Translations under genes and position numbers: made by a program | Shown here: positions 44,654 through 52,786 of the stretch, piece by piece | Layout of the letters: each line of letters begins with the position of its first letter | Position numbering within the stretch: the stretch's first letter is position 1 | Notes under the pieces: model-generated | Seen by the model: the letters and a program-made list of their open reading frames with translations, nothing else | Told to the model about the DNA's origin: nothing | Databases searched by the model: none | Source of the DNA: Nostoc sphaeroides | GTDB taxonomy: Bacteria; Cyanobacteriota; Cyanobacteriia; Cyanobacteriales; Nostocaceae | DNA: 64,000 nucleotides | Reading direction: 5' to 3' | Assembly (NCBI RefSeq): GCF_003443655.1 | Contig: NZ_CP031941.1 | Span: 6,461,001 to 6,525,000, forward strand

Positions 44654-46999
44654 TCAATTTCTAAAATATTTAGACCAACTTGGTTTAGCGTTCTTAGTTC
44701 CTTTTGCATAATAGTCAACCTTGAAAATACGGACTTTTACTTCTAATAATTGCTGCCCTTGGCGTTGTCCGATTTTTTGGAAGGAATTTTCTAGAAAAAC
44801 ATCAGCTACTAAAGGCTTAATTTGGTCAATCATGCGTTGGCATTCAGCCATTGACAGAGCATTAATAAATACTTTGGTATTGTCTTTCAATGTCAACATT
44901 AATTCCCAACTGCCTTTTTGATAGTCTGATAATGGTCGGTTCTCAGGGGGTGTTGTGCTTTTTGGATGGGGAATTGTCATCGGATACATTCGCTCTCCCC
45001 ATGTGTCATTTTCAAATACTTCACGAAAAACAAGAATTAATTGCGGAATGTGCCCGTCAACTGGAATTTGATAGCGTTCTGGCAACGTTAAAACACATTC
45101 TTCTGAATCAGGACACTCGCATTCTTTTTCGTCAATATTAATAACTGTGGTGTTAATATTATTGACTTGTCCTTGTATTTGAGTAGTTGTATTAGTTATG
45201 TTAGTAATTTTATTGTCAACTTTGTTAACCTGATTAGTTATGTTAGTAACTTGAGTATCAACTTTGGTAATTTGGTTAGTTAGATTAGTAACTTGAGTAT
45301 TAACGTTAGTAATTTGGTTAGTGACGTTATTAATTTTATTGTCAACTTTGGTAATTTGGTTAGTGACGTTATTAATTTTATTGTCAACTTTGGTAATTTG
45401 GTTAGTGACGTTATTAATTTTATTGTCAACTTTGGTAATTTGGTTAGTGACGTTAGTAATTTTATTGTCAACTTTGGTAATTTGGTTAGTGACGTTAGTA
45501 ATTTTGTTGTCAATTTTGTTAACCTGATTAGTTACGTTAGTAACCGTATTTCCAAGTTGAGTAATATTATTATTTGTTGTATTGACAATGTTTCCAGTAT
45601 TTACTATTACTGGCGTTATTGCTTTCATCTGAGGTACTAAAGTTTGTAGATTATCAACTTTTTGAGGAACTTTAGCTAGTGGTTGATTATTCATCCAAGA
45701 ATCCATTGCGCCAGGAAAACATTTACCATTTTCCAATTCTTGACAAAATGCCTCTTGCATTTTAGAAGGGATAACATCTGTTGCAAGTCTTCTATTATCT
45801 TGAATTACTTCTATTGGGACTTTTTTGATGGCTTGTCCATTAGCAATAACACCTGCATTTATGCCGTTTAAATTAGTAGCAATATTTGATAGTTGAGCAT
45901 TAATTCCTGATAATTCTGCCACGTTAAATTTACCATCCTTGCCATCTTTTCCTGGGATACCTTGCAATCCACGTTCTCCGGGCTTGCCATCTTTTCCTGG
46001 GATGCCTTGCAATCCACGTTCTCCGGGCTTGCCATCTTTTCCTGGGATGCCTTGCAATCCACGTTCTCCGGGCTTGCCATCTTTTCCTGGGATGCCTTGC
46101 AATCCACGTTCTCCGGGCTTGCCAGGATCACCCTTGCCTCCCTTGGGAGAGTTATTGATTTTTTTTAAAGCCTCGTCAGCAGTATTTTTAGCTTGCCCTG
46201 CTGTACGTTCTATTGGTGGTATGGCCCTTTTAGCTTCGCTTGCCTTACTACTAGCTTCGCTTGCCTTACTATTAGCTTCGCTTGCCTTACTATTAGCTTC
46301 GCTTGCCTTACTATTAGCTTCGCTTGCCTTACTACTAGCTTCGCTTGCCTTACTATTAGCTTCGCTTGCCTTACTATTAGCTTCACCTGCCTTGCGCTTG
46401 GCTTCGGTTGCGTTATTGTCAGCCTCACCTGCCTTGCGCTTGGCTTCGGTTGCCTTACTATCAGCCTGATTGATTCGCTCTGGCAATGGCTCTACAAATG
46501 CCAAGACTTGAGTGATTTTTTTATTAGCTGTATCAGCTTTATTATCAGCAGATATAGCAATATTTTTAATTGCTAATAATAAGCCCAAAGTTTTAGAAAC
46601 ATCATTACCTAGTGAAATAAACCCGTTTTCAACTGCATCTATCCGACTTCCTAGTATTTGCAAAGTAGCAATTACTCCAAGAACTGCCGCGATGCTGGCA
46701 GCTAATCCTGCAAGTTTTGCTACGGCTGCTGCTGCTGTAGTAGCAGCCCCGGCCGCTGCTGATGCCGCTGATGCTGCTGATGCTGCTACTGCTGCTAAAG
46801 TTCCTTCTACTGCCGTAATAGCTGCTTTTACTGGTGCAAGCTGCAAAAGAACTATAGTCCCGATTAGAGGCACAATTAAATTCTGTGCTTCAGCGACAGA
46901 AGATTGAATAATTCTTCGCTCATCTACTTTAGGAATCCGCGCCACCTCTGCCCTTAGTGCTGCAATTTCCGCCGCCAAACTAGCACAAGTATCAGCCAT
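44654..46999 (-). CDS. Collagen-like fibre protein
   Basis: 781 residues in blocks: an Ala-rich N-terminal region with hydrophobic helices; seven-residue repeats KASEANS (about 190-260); a Gly-X-Y collagen part with about four units of GKPGERGLQGIPGKD; 14-residue repeats ITNVTNQITKVDNK (about 470-620), a predicted trimeric coiled coil; and a C-terminal domain (about 640-781) with GQRQGQQLLEVKVRIFKVDY. This is the layout of trimeric virus fibres or surface spikes. It overlaps the upstream gene by eight bases. Repeat DNA is nearly identical, so copy number may vary. Confidence 0.75.
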   Translation of the reverse strand: MADTCASLAAEIAALRAEVARIPKVDERRIIQSSVAEAQNLIVPLIGTIVLLQLAPVKAAITAVEGTLAAVAASAASAASAAAGAATTAAAAVAKLAGLAASIAAVLGVIATLQILGSRIDAVENGFISLGNDVSKTLGLLLAIKNIAISADNKADTANKKITQVLAFVEPLPERINQADSKATEAKRKAGEADNNATEAKRKAGEANSKASEANSKASEASSKASEANSKASEANSKASEANSKASEASSKASEAKRAIPPIERTAGQAKNTADEALKKINNSPKGGKGDPGKPGERGLQGIPGKDGKPGERGLQGIPGKDGKPGERGLQGIPGKDGKPGERGLQGIPGKDGKDGKFNVAELSGINAQLSNIATNLNGINAGVIANGQAIKKVPIEVIQDNRRLATDVIPSKMQEAFCQELENGKCFPGAMDSWMNNQPLAKVPQKVDNLQTLVPQMKAITPVIVNTGNIVNTTNNNITQLGNTVTNVTNQVNKIDNKITNVTNQITKVDNKITNVTNQITKVDNKINNVTNQITKVDNKINNVTNQITKVDNKINNVTNQITNVNTQVTNLTNQITKVDTQVTNITNQVNKVDNKITNITNTTTQIQGQVNNINTTVINIDEKECECPDSEECVLTLPERYQIPVDGHIPQLILVFREVFENDTWGERMYPMTIPHPKSTTPPENRPLSDYQKGSWELMLTLKDNTKVFINALSMAECQRMIDQIKPLVADVFLENSFQKIGQRQGQQLLEVKVRIFKVDYYAKGTKNAKPSWSKYFRN

Positions 47000-47639
47000 T
47001 TTTCCCCCTTAATTCATTAGTAATAGCGCGAATACTTGCGGCAGCGGAAGCGCAGTGCAAGCAGCAATAGCCTGGGTATTCCGGCGTGGGACATTCGCAA
47101 AAACCGGGGGGACACCTTTCATCGCAAGAAACTTGATAATCACATTCGTTTTCTTCTTCGTGAATCAAAGTACCTTGAGAGTCTACTATCCGAATAACAT
47201 TATTTTTATTTAAGGTAGAGCCTGTTTTTGTAATGTTATCAATTGAAAATCCTAAAACATAATCTTTGACCGCTGACCCTGTAGCAAACCTTAAAGGATA
47301 CCAGCCATACTCACGCAAAGAGTAGTCACTAGTACCACGGCAAAGACACTCTATTGCGAAGCTGTAAGTATTACCATAAATAAAATTTTTGATTATTCTA
47401 AATCCTCGAATTTCCCCTTTAACAGCATCATCTGTAACCGTATAAAAAGTAGGATTCCTATAGAGAGGATTATAAAACATTGTAAAAGTCACGCTAAAAT
47501 TTCCCTCACCTGTGGGTAATTGATTTCTTTGCCCACAAGTAATTGTTATAGGTAAGTTTTCAGTTACAATTATTTGCTTTTTTGATGGATTAAGCGTGAC
47601 AACCGCTTTTTTTGTAGAGCTTGAACAATAAGACGACAT
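46992..47639 (-). CDS. Cysteine-rich hypothetical protein of the element
   Basis: 215 residues. The C-terminal part has a Cys cluster (CDYQVSCDERCPPGFCECPT, then YPGYCCLHC) that could bind metal or form disulfides; the N-terminal part is beta-rich (ITVTENLPITITCGQRNQ-like strands). Shares one base with the upstream stop and overlaps the fibre gene, so it is co-translated with it. Possibly a fibre-attachment or assembly protein. Confidence 0.55.
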   Translation of the reverse strand: MSSYCSSSTKKAVVTLNPSKKQIIVTENLPITITCGQRNQLPTGEGNFSVTFTMFYNPLYRNPTFYTVTDDAVKGEIRGFRIIKNFIYGNTYSFAIECLCRGTSDYSLREYGWYPLRFATGSAVKDYVLGFSIDNITKTGSTLNKNNVIRIVDSQGTLIHEEENECDYQVSCDERCPPGFCECPTPEYPGYCCLHCASAAASIRAITNELRGKNG

Positions 47640-48079
47640 TACAAGCCCTCAATTAAAATTGGAGAGGATGTATCTATTCTTCCAAATAAATCAATAGGCT
47701 GATCCATTACTTGAAACCAATAAGTTGTATTTTTTATCCCATTATCAAGGCTTGCACCACCATACAGATATTTGATATTAATAGCCTGGAAGCTACCAAA
47801 AAAAGTATTGTTCATTATTCCCGCGAACAAGCTTTCTGCTGTATTAGCACTTAGTGGTGTTAATCCTGCTATTTCCGTTTTTTTGATAATTATTTGAGTT
47901 CCTGATTCAAAGTAATTATCACCAAAAAACGTTTGCTTTGCCGTCCTATTTTGGAAACAAGATACCCTCTGAGGTTGCCCTGTTTTTACTTTAGTAATAA
48001 CTCTAGAAAAAGAATTGTATTTAGTAGAACCGGGGCGTACTGTGGGCTTTACTGGAGAGAATTGATTTAGCCTTATCAT
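47639..48079 (-). CDS. Structural-like protein of the element, paralog 2
   Basis: 146 residues. TQIIIKKTEIAGLTPLSANT and AESLFAGIMNN resemble TLTIQKSALADKGLTISASN and TAESLLAAIVL in the gene at 48860-49192. The pair appear to be paralogous subunits. It overlaps its upstream neighbour by four bases. No known family. Confidence 0.6.
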   Translation of the reverse strand: MIRLNQFSPVKPTVRPGSTKYNSFSRVITKVKTGQPQRVSCFQNRTAKQTFFGDNYFESGTQIIIKKTEIAGLTPLSANTAESLFAGIMNNTFFGSFQAINIKYLYGGASLDNGIKNTTYWFQVMDQPIDLFGRIDTSSPILIEGL

Positions 48080-48858
48080 GTGTATCTAATAGCTATTCCT
48101 CCGGCTAAATTCTGAATGATTGCATATATCTGAGAAGTGCCAGGGGGGATTGCATCAGTGAACCTTGTTTGAGTAGAAAAAGCACCAATACCAATATCCT
48201 CACTAAAACTTGCACCTACACCCTGATTAGATTGGGACAAAAGAATAAGCCCCTTAATTAAGTCAGGCTGTCCTGTTTGACTGTTGATATTTGTTAAGCG
48301 AGAATTTCCAACTAGTGAGACATCGAAATCACTATTTGCGTATGGGTTATTGGTTGAAATGACCCCACGCAACACAGCCATTGAAGCGGTTGTGAAAAAG
48401 AAACCGTAAGCCCACGAATTTAAATCCCAAAAAGGTTGCTTGTTTTCGGGAACTACTAGACCTAAAGGAATTAGAGCCGTACCCTGAGTTAAGACTACTA
48501 GTCGAAATTCTGTAGAGTTGAAAGCTGTAAAAGTAATAGTGGTAGCAGCACCCAAGGCTGTATAAGTTGCTTCTGTGCTGCCATTTGTGCCTGTTTTAGC
48601 GGTTGTATTCCAAGCTGTAAAAATCTGCTGGGCAACAACAAGAGCAGTAGTTAAACGGATTCTAAGATAAACTTTCCCGAAAGTTTTAGATCCATCAACA
48701 ACTAATTCATAGACAACTATCAAGTCAGTTCCGCTTGTGTAGTCGTCATAGGTACTAGCAAATCCTGCATTAGTCATTGCTGCCTTGATAGCAGCAAATA
48801 ATAAAGATTGAGTTATGGTTGGGACAAGGCTTGTAGTTATTTTTGTGCTAATAGCCAT
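48076..48858 (-). CDS. Structural-like protein of the element
   Basis: 260 residues, rich in Thr, Ser and beta-forming residues (STEATYTALGAATTITFTAF; GASFSEDIGIGAFSTQTRFT). It has few charges and no signal peptide, like phage tail or capsid-decoration proteins. One base separates it from the gene before. It is in the middle of an operon with overlapping genes. No recognised family. Confidence 0.6.
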   Translation of the reverse strand: MAISTKITTSLVPTITQSLLFAAIKAAMTNAGFASTYDDYTSGTDLIVVYELVVDGSKTFGKVYLRIRLTTALVVAQQIFTAWNTTAKTGTNGSTEATYTALGAATTITFTAFNSTEFRLVVLTQGTALIPLGLVVPENKQPFWDLNSWAYGFFFTTASMAVLRGVISTNNPYANSDFDVSLVGNSRLTNINSQTGQPDLIKGLILLSQSNQGVGASFSEDIGIGAFSTQTRFTDAIPPGTSQIYAIIQNLAGGIAIRYT

Positions 48859-48859
48859 T

Positions 48860-49192
48860 TTAGAAATTGTCTGGATCTAGTGTTGTTGAATCATCAACTT
48901 TTTGAAAATTGACATTGTAAGTAGTTTGGCGATACTGAATAGAATTTCTAGTGATGATTTGCGGGTATCCAGAATCAGCAATAGTAATTTGAATGTCTGT
49001 ATTTGTAGCTTGGCTAGTTTCATTCAAATAACTGGACGTTAACAACACAATTGCAGCTAAGAGCGACTCAGCCGTATTGCTAGCAGATATAGTCAATCCT
49101 TTGTCCGCTAATGCTGATTTTTGAATAGTAAGGGTGGATGCATCTTGCGTAGCACCTGCTCCAAACACTTGAACTAAAGTTGGTTCTGCCAT
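48860..49192 (-). CDS. Structural-like protein of the element, paralog 1
   Basis: About 110 residues from ATG 49192 (MAEPTLVQVFGAG); a start further upstream is possible but adds an unlikely Ile/His-rich leader. TIQKSALADKGLTISASNTA is shared in form with the protein at 47639-48079. First gene of the minus-strand operon, divergent from the tyrosine recombinase. Confidence 0.6.
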   Translation of the reverse strand: MAEPTLVQVFGAGATQDASTLTIQKSALADKGLTISASNTAESLLAAIVLLTSSYLNETSQATNTDIQITIADSGYPQIITRNSIQYRQTTYNVNFQKVDDSTTLDPDNF

Positions 49193-49348
49193 ACAAAGGA
49201 TTTTTTGAAGTGAATAAATCTGTTGTATGGCTGATTGAAAATTATGTAAATGTTCCAGTTTTATGTAAATGCAGAACAATCACTGATGCAGTGTAACTGT
49301 TGCTGCGAATAGGATTGACCCAGTTTTTACTAATAGTCCAAATTAAAA

Positions 49349-49389
49349 ATGTTCTGGTTTAACCATTGCAACTGGTTAAACCAGAACAT
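49349..49389. promoter_or_regulatory. Perfect 17-bp inverted repeat before the tyrosine recombinase
   Basis: ATGTTCTGGTTTAACCA (49349-49365), loop ttgcaac, TGGTTAAACCAGAACAT (49373-49389), ending 17 bases before the recombinase ATG and in the divergent promoter region. It could be an operator, a recombination site for that enzyme, or an mRNA hairpin. Which one cannot be told by reading. Confidence 0.7.
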
Positions 49390-49406
49390 CAATACATTGA
49401 AAGAGA

Positions 49407-49988
49407 ATGAAAAATAACCGCAATGGTCAAGCGGCTATTTTATCTAACACGGAATATTCTAAGATCCGTAACCAGATAAAAAGCCAAAAATATAAACTAC
49501 TTTTAGACCTGGCGTGGTACACCGGGGAAAGATGGGGCGCTTTGGTCAAGCTGCAAGTTGAAGATGTTTACAATCCAGACGGTAGCCCCCGCGAATATAT
49601 CAATTTTCGGGCCAGAACTCGCAAAGCTACACCTGATGGTAAGCGCAAAACTCGCCAAGTACCTGTGCATCCAATATTGGCTGAATCACTGTTGAGTTAC
49701 ATTGCTCTTACTAATTCTCTGTGGCTGTTCCCTAACCGTGAAGGGGATGAACCAATTACTAGCCGTTGGGCTGATGCGATTTTACGTAAAGCTGTTGATA
49801 GAGCCGGGTTAGTGGTTAAGGGTATCAGCACCCACAGCACCCGGAGGACTTTCATAACTAAGCTGCACCGCAACGGAACGGATTTGTACACAATTAAGCA
49901 GATTACCGGACATCAAGATTTTAAATCCTTGGAGCGGTATGTGGAAATTGACAGCGATCGCGTCAAGGGAGCTATCAACGCTCTATGA
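49407..49988 (+). CDS. Short tyrosine recombinase
   Basis: 193 residues, essentially only the catalytic domain. Arg42 in WYTGERWGAL, His143 and Arg146 in STHSTRRTF, His169 in TGHQDF and Tyr178 in LERYVEIDS are all present. The N-terminal core-binding domain of XerC/D or phage integrases is missing. The element junctions do not look like a tyrosine-recombinase att site, so its role may be dimer resolution or DNA inversion. It overlaps the next small gene by four bases. Confidence 0.85.
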   Translation: MKNNRNGQAAILSNTEYSKIRNQIKSQKYKLLLDLAWYTGERWGALVKLQVEDVYNPDGSPREYINFRARTRKATPDGKRKTRQVPVHPILAESLLSYIALTNSLWLFPNREGDEPITSRWADAILRKAVDRAGLVVKGISTHSTRRTFITKLHRNGTDLYTIKQITGHQDFKSLERYVEIDSDRVKGAINAL

Positions 49989-50137
49989 ACGCCAAAATCC
50001 TATTCCTGCAAATTGAAATCTTCTTCGAGCGCTTGCAACGGGGGGAATATGACCATCCCCTATATTTAGCTATGGCATTGGAGAATCTAGCTAGTCAGGC
50101 ATGGGATGAGGTTGACCAAATTTACCCCGATCTGTGA
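49985..50137 (+). CDS. Small protein co-translated with the recombinase
   Basis: 50 residues, MNAKILFLQIEIFFERLQRG then EYDHPLYLAMALENLASQAW; helical and acidic. Its ATG overlaps the recombinase stop (ATGA). It may be a recombinase accessory protein. No family is recognised. Confidence 0.55.
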   Translation: MNAKILFLQIEIFFERLQRGEYDHPLYLAMALENLASQAWDEVDQIYPDL

Positions 50138-50347
50138 CAAATCGCACTATGCAAGGATAGGCTGATCTTTCGCCTGATAATACTCAATTGGATTTGATTG
50201 TGCGATCGCAGTTTTTGGGGCGATCGCATTTTTCATTGGTCATTGGTCATTGGGGCCAGAACTGTTGCAGGAGTGAAACCTTTACGGCATTGCTGACAAA
50301 ACCATCTTTGGACTAGCCTGTTATCTGACAATTTATAACTACCGTTT

Positions 50348-50860
50348 TTAAAAATTCGTATTTCCTGGTGGCATCTTGGGCATGGTGGACGGCTCATATT
50401 TCCAGCCTTGAATCAAGTCCTTTATCTCAAATGGTAATTTACCATCCCAGATCCAAACCTCGATATCTGCCTTTTTCCGCTTGGCGATGATACTGTCCAC
50501 GCTACCCAGGTAAAGGCGGTTTTTTTTCCTGCCTACCATCCAGCAATAGCGGTAATACCAATATTTATTACCAGACCGTTCAACCCAGTATTTCTCTATC
50601 CAGTGGGTATCGTGTTGGGGCGCAGATTTTTCAGTATCTAATGTAACCTTCCCACCAACACGCGGTTTTACTGTGATTGAAGTAACTTGCGCCCCAACAA
50701 GTATCTCTTTCCCAATGTCAGGCATCCCAGGAATATCTTCTAATTGTTGGGGCGCAATTATTTCATCCCAGTAAGGATCATGAATGGTAGTTCTCGTTTC
50801 AATTGTTGGGGCAACAGTCAACAGTGTTAACTGTCCTGGCACATCAGAATTATGTTTCAT
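50348..50860 (-). CDS. Hypothetical protein of the element
   Basis: 170 residues. The C-terminal part KYWVERSGNKYWYYRYCWMV and GRKKNRLYLGSVDSIIAKRK is a basic, aromatic beta motif seen in mobile-element proteins of cyanobacteria that may bind DNA. The N-terminal part is variable. Transcribed after the 241-residue gene. 50138-50347 has no gene beyond a cattggtcattggtc repeat. Confidence 0.55.
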   Translation of the reverse strand: MKHNSDVPGQLTLLTVAPTIETRTTIHDPYWDEIIAPQQLEDIPGMPDIGKEILVGAQVTSITVKPRVGGKVTLDTEKSAPQHDTHWIEKYWVERSGNKYWYYRYCWMVGRKKNRLYLGSVDSIIAKRKKADIEVWIWDGKLPFEIKDLIQGWKYEPSTMPKMPPGNTNF

Positions 50861-50885
50861 AATGTTTGTGGATTAATAGAATTTG

Positions 50886-50912
50886 CGGACGTTGAGAGCG
50901 TCCGTTTTTTTT
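50886..50912 (+). terminator. Terminator-like hairpin on the plus strand
   Basis: CGGACG, seven-base loop, CGTCCG, then eight T. The order fits plus-strand termination, although both flanking genes are on the minus strand. It may stop antisense transcripts. Confidence 0.55.
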
Positions 50913-50923
50913 ATACATAGAAA

Positions 50924-51649
50924 CTAACCAGAGGGGAATAATTCATCCCATTCTGTAGAGTTCCCAAACATGGAAAGTAAACGATTATAGTTACGCGGGA
51001 ACTCCCACCATCGTCCACGCAAACAATTACGTATAAAACCTTCAGGATTCTCTATTTTTTCAAAACCACCACGGAGATTAAAGATTAAAAGCGCCAATTT
51101 AATCTCATTAGTTGGACGTTCTAGAACTTCTTTTTCTGAAGAGTCATAATGTATACCCGCTTCCTTGAGAGTCTCTAGATTAAGATCGGAATTAGAATGC
51201 TGCTGCTGTATATTCCCCGGAACGATAGATTGCTGATTTGAGGTGGGTAAAGTGTAACTAAAATTATGGTTTTGTAAGTTTTTTTCTCGCTTCTTTCTCG
51301 GTGGCTTCAACCATTCGAGGAGTCTTACAAGTAACTTAAATATCTTCCAAGAGTACTGTTTAACGACTTGGATAACTCTGTGTTCTACTAGCTGATGAAA
51401 AATCTGTTTGAGGTAGTTATGTGAGTATCCTTTACCTCTTGCCTTGGCTACTGTGGCATTGAATTCTGATAAATCTGGTTCTACTTCCTCAGCTATTTGT
51501 CCCTGTCTCATTAGCCATTGCCAAAGCGATTTAGCGGCGGGGCAAATATGATGTTTGTAGCAGAATGCTTCGTGTTCTTCCGTCCAAGGAAGTGCATTTT
51601 TAAGTGAATTTTCTGGCATAATATTGTTAGTTTGTTTTCGGAAAGCCAC
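50924..51649 (-). CDS. Winged-helix protein, possible replication or regulatory protein
   Basis: 241 residues. The N-terminal half (CPAAKSLWQWLMRQGQIAEE; HNYLKQIFHQLVEHRVIQVV) has two helix-turn-helix-like segments like initiator proteins of cyanobacterial plasmids. A low-complexity linker (NIQQQHSNSDLN) follows, then GFIRNCLRGRWWEFPRNYNR. A replication initiator of the excised element is a possibility, not shown. Confidence 0.5.
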   Translation of the reverse strand: MAFRKQTNNIMPENSLKNALPWTEEHEAFCYKHHICPAAKSLWQWLMRQGQIAEEVEPDLSEFNATVAKARGKGYSHNYLKQIFHQLVEHRVIQVVKQYSWKIFKLLVRLLEWLKPPRKKREKNLQNHNFSYTLPTSNQQSIVPGNIQQQHSNSDLNLETLKEAGIHYDSSEKEVLERPTNEIKLALLIFNLRGGFEKIENPEGFIRNCLRGRWWEFPRNYNRLLSMFGNSTEWDELFPSG

Positions 51650-51734
51650 CCATGATCGCTAAATCTCTGGTGGCTTTTTGATTTTTTTAGACAATCCGCG
51701 ATCGCACTCCAGAGGTGGTGAACGCGATCGCAAT

Positions 51735-51774
51735 GAATAAAGCCGTCTACCCAAACAGGTAAACGGCTTTATTC
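51735..51774 (-). terminator. Hairpin terminator of the RHH/coiled-coil operon
   Basis: GAATAAAGCCGT (51735-51746) pairs with ACGGCTTTATTC (51763-51774). It overlaps the end of the coiled-coil gene (stop at 51769-51771). A/T tracts in both arms allow termination on either strand. Confidence 0.65.
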
Positions 51775-51974
51775 TTGATTTTCGATGGGCTGTAGAGACT
51801 TACCCTCCTCTGAAATTAATTTGTAAATCTCTTGCTCAAGTTCTTGAACAGACCTCTTAAAAGCTTCCTCTTCATTTTTATTCTGATCAAGCCTAGCTTC
51901 TAGGTACTGTTTATCCCCTTGGAGGTAAAACAAATGCTTGTTTTCAATAAGCTTGAGGCGCTCTAGGATTTTCC
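51769..51974 (-). CDS. Coiled-coil protein, likely continuation of the RHH gene by -1 shift
   Basis: The frame reads KILERLKLIENKHLFYLQGD, then KQYLEARLDQNKNEEEAFKR and SVQELEQEIYKLISEEGKSL; a coiled coil of about 68 residues. Upstream it overlaps the RHH gene in another frame, where its predicted sequence is low in complexity and unlikely to be real. It has no ATG of its own in this part. GGGAAAA at 51969-51975, just before the RHH stop, is a classic -1 slippery heptamer in the right phase, so an RHH-coil fusion is possible. Confidence 0.5.
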
Positions 51975-52157
51975 CAGGAGAATCGTTTCCTTGGATGGTT
52001 GACCCAGAGTAATCTCTCCCTGAGCAATCTTGGTTAAAAGGTCTGATCTGGTTAGTCCCATCGCTGAGGCTTGAGACTTTAGTTTCTCCCAATCGGCTTG
52101 ACTCATTCGTACTGTTACCGACTTCGAGTCCTCGGCGTGCTTCCTTGGTCTGACCAT
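51963..52157 (-). CDS. Ribbon-helix-helix regulator of the element
   Basis: 64 residues from ATG 52157. MVRPRKHAEDSKSVTVRMSQ has the beta strand (SVTVRMS), and DWEKLKSQASAMGLTRSDLL the two helices of the RHH fold. It lies directly downstream of four iteron-like repeats (52190-52273), likely its operator. A repressor or copy-control protein is inferred. Confidence 0.75.
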   Translation of the reverse strand: MVRPRKHAEDSKSVTVRMSQADWEKLKSQASAMGLTRSDLLTKIAQGEITLGQPSKETILLGKS

Positions 52158-52189
52158 TATTACATTCCACAACAACTCCCCCATTTTAT

Positions 52190-52273
52190 GCAAATGCAAA
52201 ACCTTTAAGCAAATGCAAAACCTTGACAATTGTTTTGCACTTGCATAATACAACATTTAGGTTTTGCGTTTGC
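52190..52273. repeat. Iteron-like repeats before the RHH gene
   Basis: GCAAATGCAAAACCTT occurs twice directly (52190-52205, 52209-52224). Inverted relatives are GTTTTGCACTTGC (52232-52244) and AGGTTTTGCGTTTGC (52259-52273). Such clusters bind replication initiators or repressors. The rest of 52274-52487 has no recognised gene. Confidence 0.7.
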
Positions 52274-52487
52274 AAAACTGTTTTTGCAACACAACATCGC
52301 TCCCCAACGCCTAACCCTTTGCGTTGCAACTGGAGCAAGCACCCGCGCCATTGCATGAAGCCCCGGCGCGGAAACACCCTTTATCACCAGAGAAGCGATC
52401 GCGGTAACGAGTTTACCGAGCGGTGATATTTTGATGTCTGCACACTTACCAACCCAAAAAACCAGATGACAACCACAGTTTTAACCA

Positions 52488-52673
52488 ATGGAGGAACTAA
52501 CACGAAAACAATTACTTGATGCGAGAAATTGGATTAAAGATTGCTGTCCGTGGGGTGATCTAGAGGAAGAACAAGTTGATGAACTGACCGACGATGAAGT
52601 GACAGCAGGGATTGCCAGACATTTTGAAGGAGGAATCAGCGAATTTAAAAAGACTGTGCCGACTGAAGAGTAA
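52488..52673 (+). CDS. Small acidic hypothetical protein
   Basis: 61 residues, LTRKQLLDARNWIKDCCPWG and LEEEQVDELTDDEVTAGIAR. Acidic and helical. GGAGG lies too close to the ATG to be certain of the start. Function unknown; first plus-strand gene of the right half of the element. Confidence 0.5.
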   Translation: MEELTRKQLLDARNWIKDCCPWGDLEEEQVDELTDDEVTAGIARHFEGGISEFKKTVPTEE

Positions 52674-52786
52674 AAAGGCGATCGGTATCTTACCAGGGAT
52701 TGCGATCGCCAGAAAATGTGTCGTATTTAATATGTAGGAGATTTTACCAATGTCCAAGCCGATTGAGCAAATCAACTGGGGGCAGA

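Noticed and set aside
45293..46469. Plus-strand open frames opposite the fibre gene
   Set aside because: They are mirror frames of the repeat-coded fibre protein; unit lengths divisible by three keep them open.
52700..52786. Longer start for the MerR-like gene
   Set aside because: The ATG at 52787 starts the conserved helix-turn-helix; upstream residues are not family-like.
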